Source: PALG01 sp964495885 (lineage in GTDB: Bacteria; Bacteroidota; Bacteroidia; Flavobacteriales; Flavobacteriaceae). Taken from it: a stretch of DNA of 64,000 bases. Location: contig CAZBWO010000015.1 of the NCBI GenBank assembly GCA_964495885.1, forward strand, positions 1 to 64,000, in the 5' to 3' direction. Each line of letters starts with the position of its first letter. Within the stretch, counting starts at the first letter, position 1. Shown one piece after another: positions 62,364-64,000 of the stretch. Position numbers and translations under genes: made by a program. Under the pieces are notes generated by a model. The model was given only the letters and a program-made list of their open reading frames with translations, did no database searches and was not told the origin of the DNA.

Positions 62364-63443
62364 TTATATTTTAATGATACCCAACCCAACTACATCTTCA
62401 ATAAACTCCCCATTTTTACAAAATTGGGCAAGTTCTGTATGAATGAATTTCAAAACGACCTCCTTTTCACTTTCAGGATACAACACATGCACATTGGCCC
62501 CAGCATCCAAAGTAAAACATATAGGGGTTTGGGTTTCCCTTCGGAAGGCCCAAATACGGTTGATGATTTCCAGCGTATTGGGCTTCATTAAGATAAAATA
62601 CGGCATCGAGGTAAGCATCATGGCATGTAGTGACAGCGCCTCACTTTCCACAAGTTCCATAAATGCCGAAAGATCCCCTTTTTCAAAGATGGGAATCAAC
62701 TTCTCAAGATTCTCATTGGCCTGTTGAAACCGTTGGTGGGCAAAGGGATGGTTATGCATCAAATTATGACCCACAGTGCTACTTACTTGCTTCTCCCCTT
62801 TGTCTACCAACAAAATGGTATCCTGAAAATTATCAAATACCGGATGCACCGTATACGGATAGGGTACTCCAAACAAGTCACTACTGCCTTCCAAATTGGG
62901 GTGCGCCCCCCAGACTACCAACGGACCTTCAATACTGCGTGCAGCACTCCCAGAGCCCAAACGGGCCAGAAAGGAGGCTTTCTGCTTGTAATATTCGGGC
63001 GTCATGGTCTTACTCAATAACTCATTTTCCAACTCCACCAAACACATGGCCAAGGCAGCCATCCCACTGGCGGAAGAAGCAATGCCACTGCTATGCGGAA
63101 AACTATTGGTGGTATGGATGGTAAAGGCATAGCGCTCAACAAAAGGCACATAGGATTTAATTCGCTCAAAAAAGGTTTCAATCTTCGGAAGGAAAGTTGG
63201 GGTTTCCACCCCATCCAAAAATACCTTCACATGAAATCCAGCACCCCGCTTCATTTGGTACTCTAAAGTGGTTTGGGTATAGCAATTACTCAAGGTAAAA
63301 CTTACCGAAGCATTTTTAGGCAACTGTTCGCCATGCTTACCCCAATACTTTACCAAGGCAATATTACTGGGGGCCTGAAAGCTCACCGAACCTTCTTCGT
63401 GATAGAATTTATATGGGTTAGGAAGAAACTCTTTAGGGGTCAT
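62364..63443 (-). CDS. mvaD: Diphosphomevalonate decarboxylase
   Basis: A 359-residue GHMP-family enzyme converting mevalonate diphosphate to isopentenyl diphosphate. SNIALVKYWGKHGE is the family opening, SSGIASSASGMAALA the ATP-binding loop and TLDAGANVHVLYP the C-terminal motif. Together with the mevalonate kinase at 59327 it shows a mevalonate pathway, the usual route in Flavobacteriia. It directly abuts the stop of the plus-strand T9SS gene (convergent, 0 bp apart). Confidence 0.95.
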   Translation of the reverse strand: MTPKEFLPNPYKFYHEEGSVSFQAPSNIALVKYWGKHGEQLPKNASVSFTLSNCYTQTTLEYQMKRGAGFHVKVFLDGVETPTFLPKIETFFERIKSYVPFVERYAFTIHTTNSFPHSSGIASSASGMAALAMCLVELENELLSKTMTPEYYKQKASFLARLGSGSAARSIEGPLVVWGAHPNLEGSSDLFGVPYPYTVHPVFDNFQDTILLVDKGEKQVSSTVGHNLMHNHPFAHQRFQQANENLEKLIPIFEKGDLSAFMELVESEALSLHAMMLTSMPYFILMKPNTLEIINRIWAFRRETQTPICFTLDAGANVHVLYPESEKEVVLKFIHTELAQFCKNGEFIEDVVGLGIIKI

Positions 63444-63507
63444 CTTTTACAATTATCAGGGTAAAGATAATTAATTTGAGGTCGATGAAAACTGTAGATC
63501 GACGATA

Positions 63508-63542
63508 ATGTTTCAAACATGAAAATTAATTTTATAACTTTG
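63508..63542 (+). promoter_or_regulatory. Promoter region with palindrome and -7 word before the TPR-like genes
   Basis: TAACTTTG at 63535-63542 matches TAnnTTTG, 18 bp before the ATG at 63560. Upstream, ATGTTTCAAACAT at 63508-63520 is a perfect palindrome around one base, and GTCGAT at 63481-63486 pairs with ATCGAC at 63498-63503. These could be operator sites. Confidence 0.5.
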
Positions 63543-63559
63543 AGAAAGACCCACTGGCC

Positions 63560-63751
63560 ATGAAGAAATTCATTTGGATAACCCTAGCATTTGCTTTTAC
63601 CCATACCCTTTTTGCGCAAAAGCTTTCCAAAAAAGATAGCTTAAGAAACTATATCGCTACTGTTAAAGAGGATACACTAAAGGCATTGGAATACATCGAC
63701 CTAGGCAATATGATGGAAGAGCAAGATTTCTTTAATGCAAATTTTAAATAA
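63560..63751 (+). CDS. Short exported ORF resembling the N-terminus of a TPR protein
   Basis: A 63-residue product with a signal peptide (MKKFIWITLAFAFTHTLFAQ) and SKKDSLRNYIATVKEDTLKALEYIDLGNMM, a pattern like the first TPR helices of signalling lipoproteins or histidine kinases. It then ends at a TAA just before the next signal peptide gene. It may be a small secreted protein or the remnant of a truncated duplicate. The preceding promoter words support its expression. Confidence 0.5.
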   Translation: MKKFIWITLAFAFTHTLFAQKLSKKDSLRNYIATVKEDTLKALEYIDLGNMMEEQDFFNANFK

Positions 63752-63759
63752 ATTAATCT

Positions 63760-64000
63760 ATGATCTATCGTACTACATTCTTCATATGTAACTTCCTTCT
63801 TCTTTTGACGCTTTCAAGTGCTGCCAATGCGCAATCTACAAAGGAGAAAGTAGTTTCTGCTTTGGACCAATTTATGGTGACCGAAAACCCAGAGGAGGGT
63901 TTAAAACAATTGCATATTGTAAAGAAAATGGTTGAGGAAACTAGTGATTCTTTACAAAGTCACTATTACCTCAATCTGGGTATTGCTTACGGACAGCTAA
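63760..64000 (+). CDS. Exported TPR-like protein, N-terminus only (runs off the window)
   Basis: From the ATG at 63760 the frame stays open to the window end, giving 80 residues: signal peptide (FFICNFLLLLTLSSAANAQ) and then helical, TPR-like sequence (PEEGLKQLHIVKKMVEETSD, LNLGIAYGQL). The gene begins 8 bp after the small ORF and shares its general pattern. The rest, possibly a LuxR-type or histidine-kinase domain, is beyond the window, so the function cannot be stated. Confidence 0.7.
   Translation, partial: MIYRTTFFICNFLLLLTLSSAANAQSTKEKVVSALDQFMVTENPEEGLKQLHIVKKMVEETSDSLQSHYYLNLGIAYGQL

Overview
This window looks like chromosomal DNA of a marine member of the Flavobacteriaceae (Bacteroidota). 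The signs are a SusC/SusD pair, many lipoproteins with Bacteroidota-type lipoboxes, a type IX secretion sorting domain, promoter-like TAnnTTTG words, moderate to low GC with little Shine-Dalgarno signal, a tRNA without encoded CCA, and mevalonate-pathway and arsenosugar genes. The genus cannot be fixed from the sequence alone. No rRNA, CRISPR array, prophage or insertion sequence was seen.

Region 1 (1-33,046) is mostly a carbohydrate-utilisation locus behind a tRNA-Phe gene. On the minus strand are a LacI-family regulator, a GH32 lipoprotein, a sugar-porter MFS protein and a PfkB kinase. On the plus strand are susC and susD, a terminator, three giant tandem FG-GAP/ASPIC-UnbV lipoproteins, a vanadium-haloperoxidase-family lipoprotein, a membrane-anchored GyrI-like protein, a GH97 enzyme and a GH100-like glycosidase. 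After a second LacI-type operator come an SLC45-like and a second MFS transporter, a fungal-type neutral trehalase and a second PfkB kinase. An SSS symporter faces the locus. Two almost identical 14-bp operators (5096-5109 and 25697-25710) suggest that one LacI protein controls both halves. The substrates inferred are glucose- and fructose-containing oligosaccharides such as sucrose, fructan and trehalose.

Region 2 (34,005-40,829) is a compact arsenosugar biosynthesis operon: ArsS-associated peroxidase-like protein, ArsS radical SAM enzyme, rhodanese, TIGR04282 glycosyltransferase, purine nucleoside phosphorylase, ArsM, a sterol-desaturase-family membrane protein, a DUF547 lipoprotein and a TIGR04283 glycosyltransferase. 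Downstream are a GH113-like lipoprotein, a FAD oxidoreductase with a membrane polyferredoxin, two family-2 glycosyltransferases and two tandem LpxR-like proteins, the first with no ATG start. An M28 peptidase and a TolB-like propeller diverge from a 31-bp promoter region, followed by a GT-C-type membrane glycosyltransferase.

Region 3 (52,563-63,443) is mostly housekeeping on the minus strand: a VOC protein, a DUF155 protein, a polyamine operon (arginine decarboxylase, agmatinase, deoxyhypusine-synthase-like enzyme), an RsuA/RluB-like protein lacking the expected catalytic Asp, a UbiA prenyltransferase, mevalonate kinase and diphosphomevalonate decarboxylase. A T9SS-exported protein on the plus strand separates the last two. 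The window ends in a short secreted ORF and the start of a TPR-like protein.

The items most worth follow-up are the SusCD/ASPIC/haloperoxidase locus, the multi-state leader before susC, the fungal-type trehalase, the uncharacterised members of the arsenosugar operon, the ATG-less LpxR gene and the altered pseudouridine synthase.
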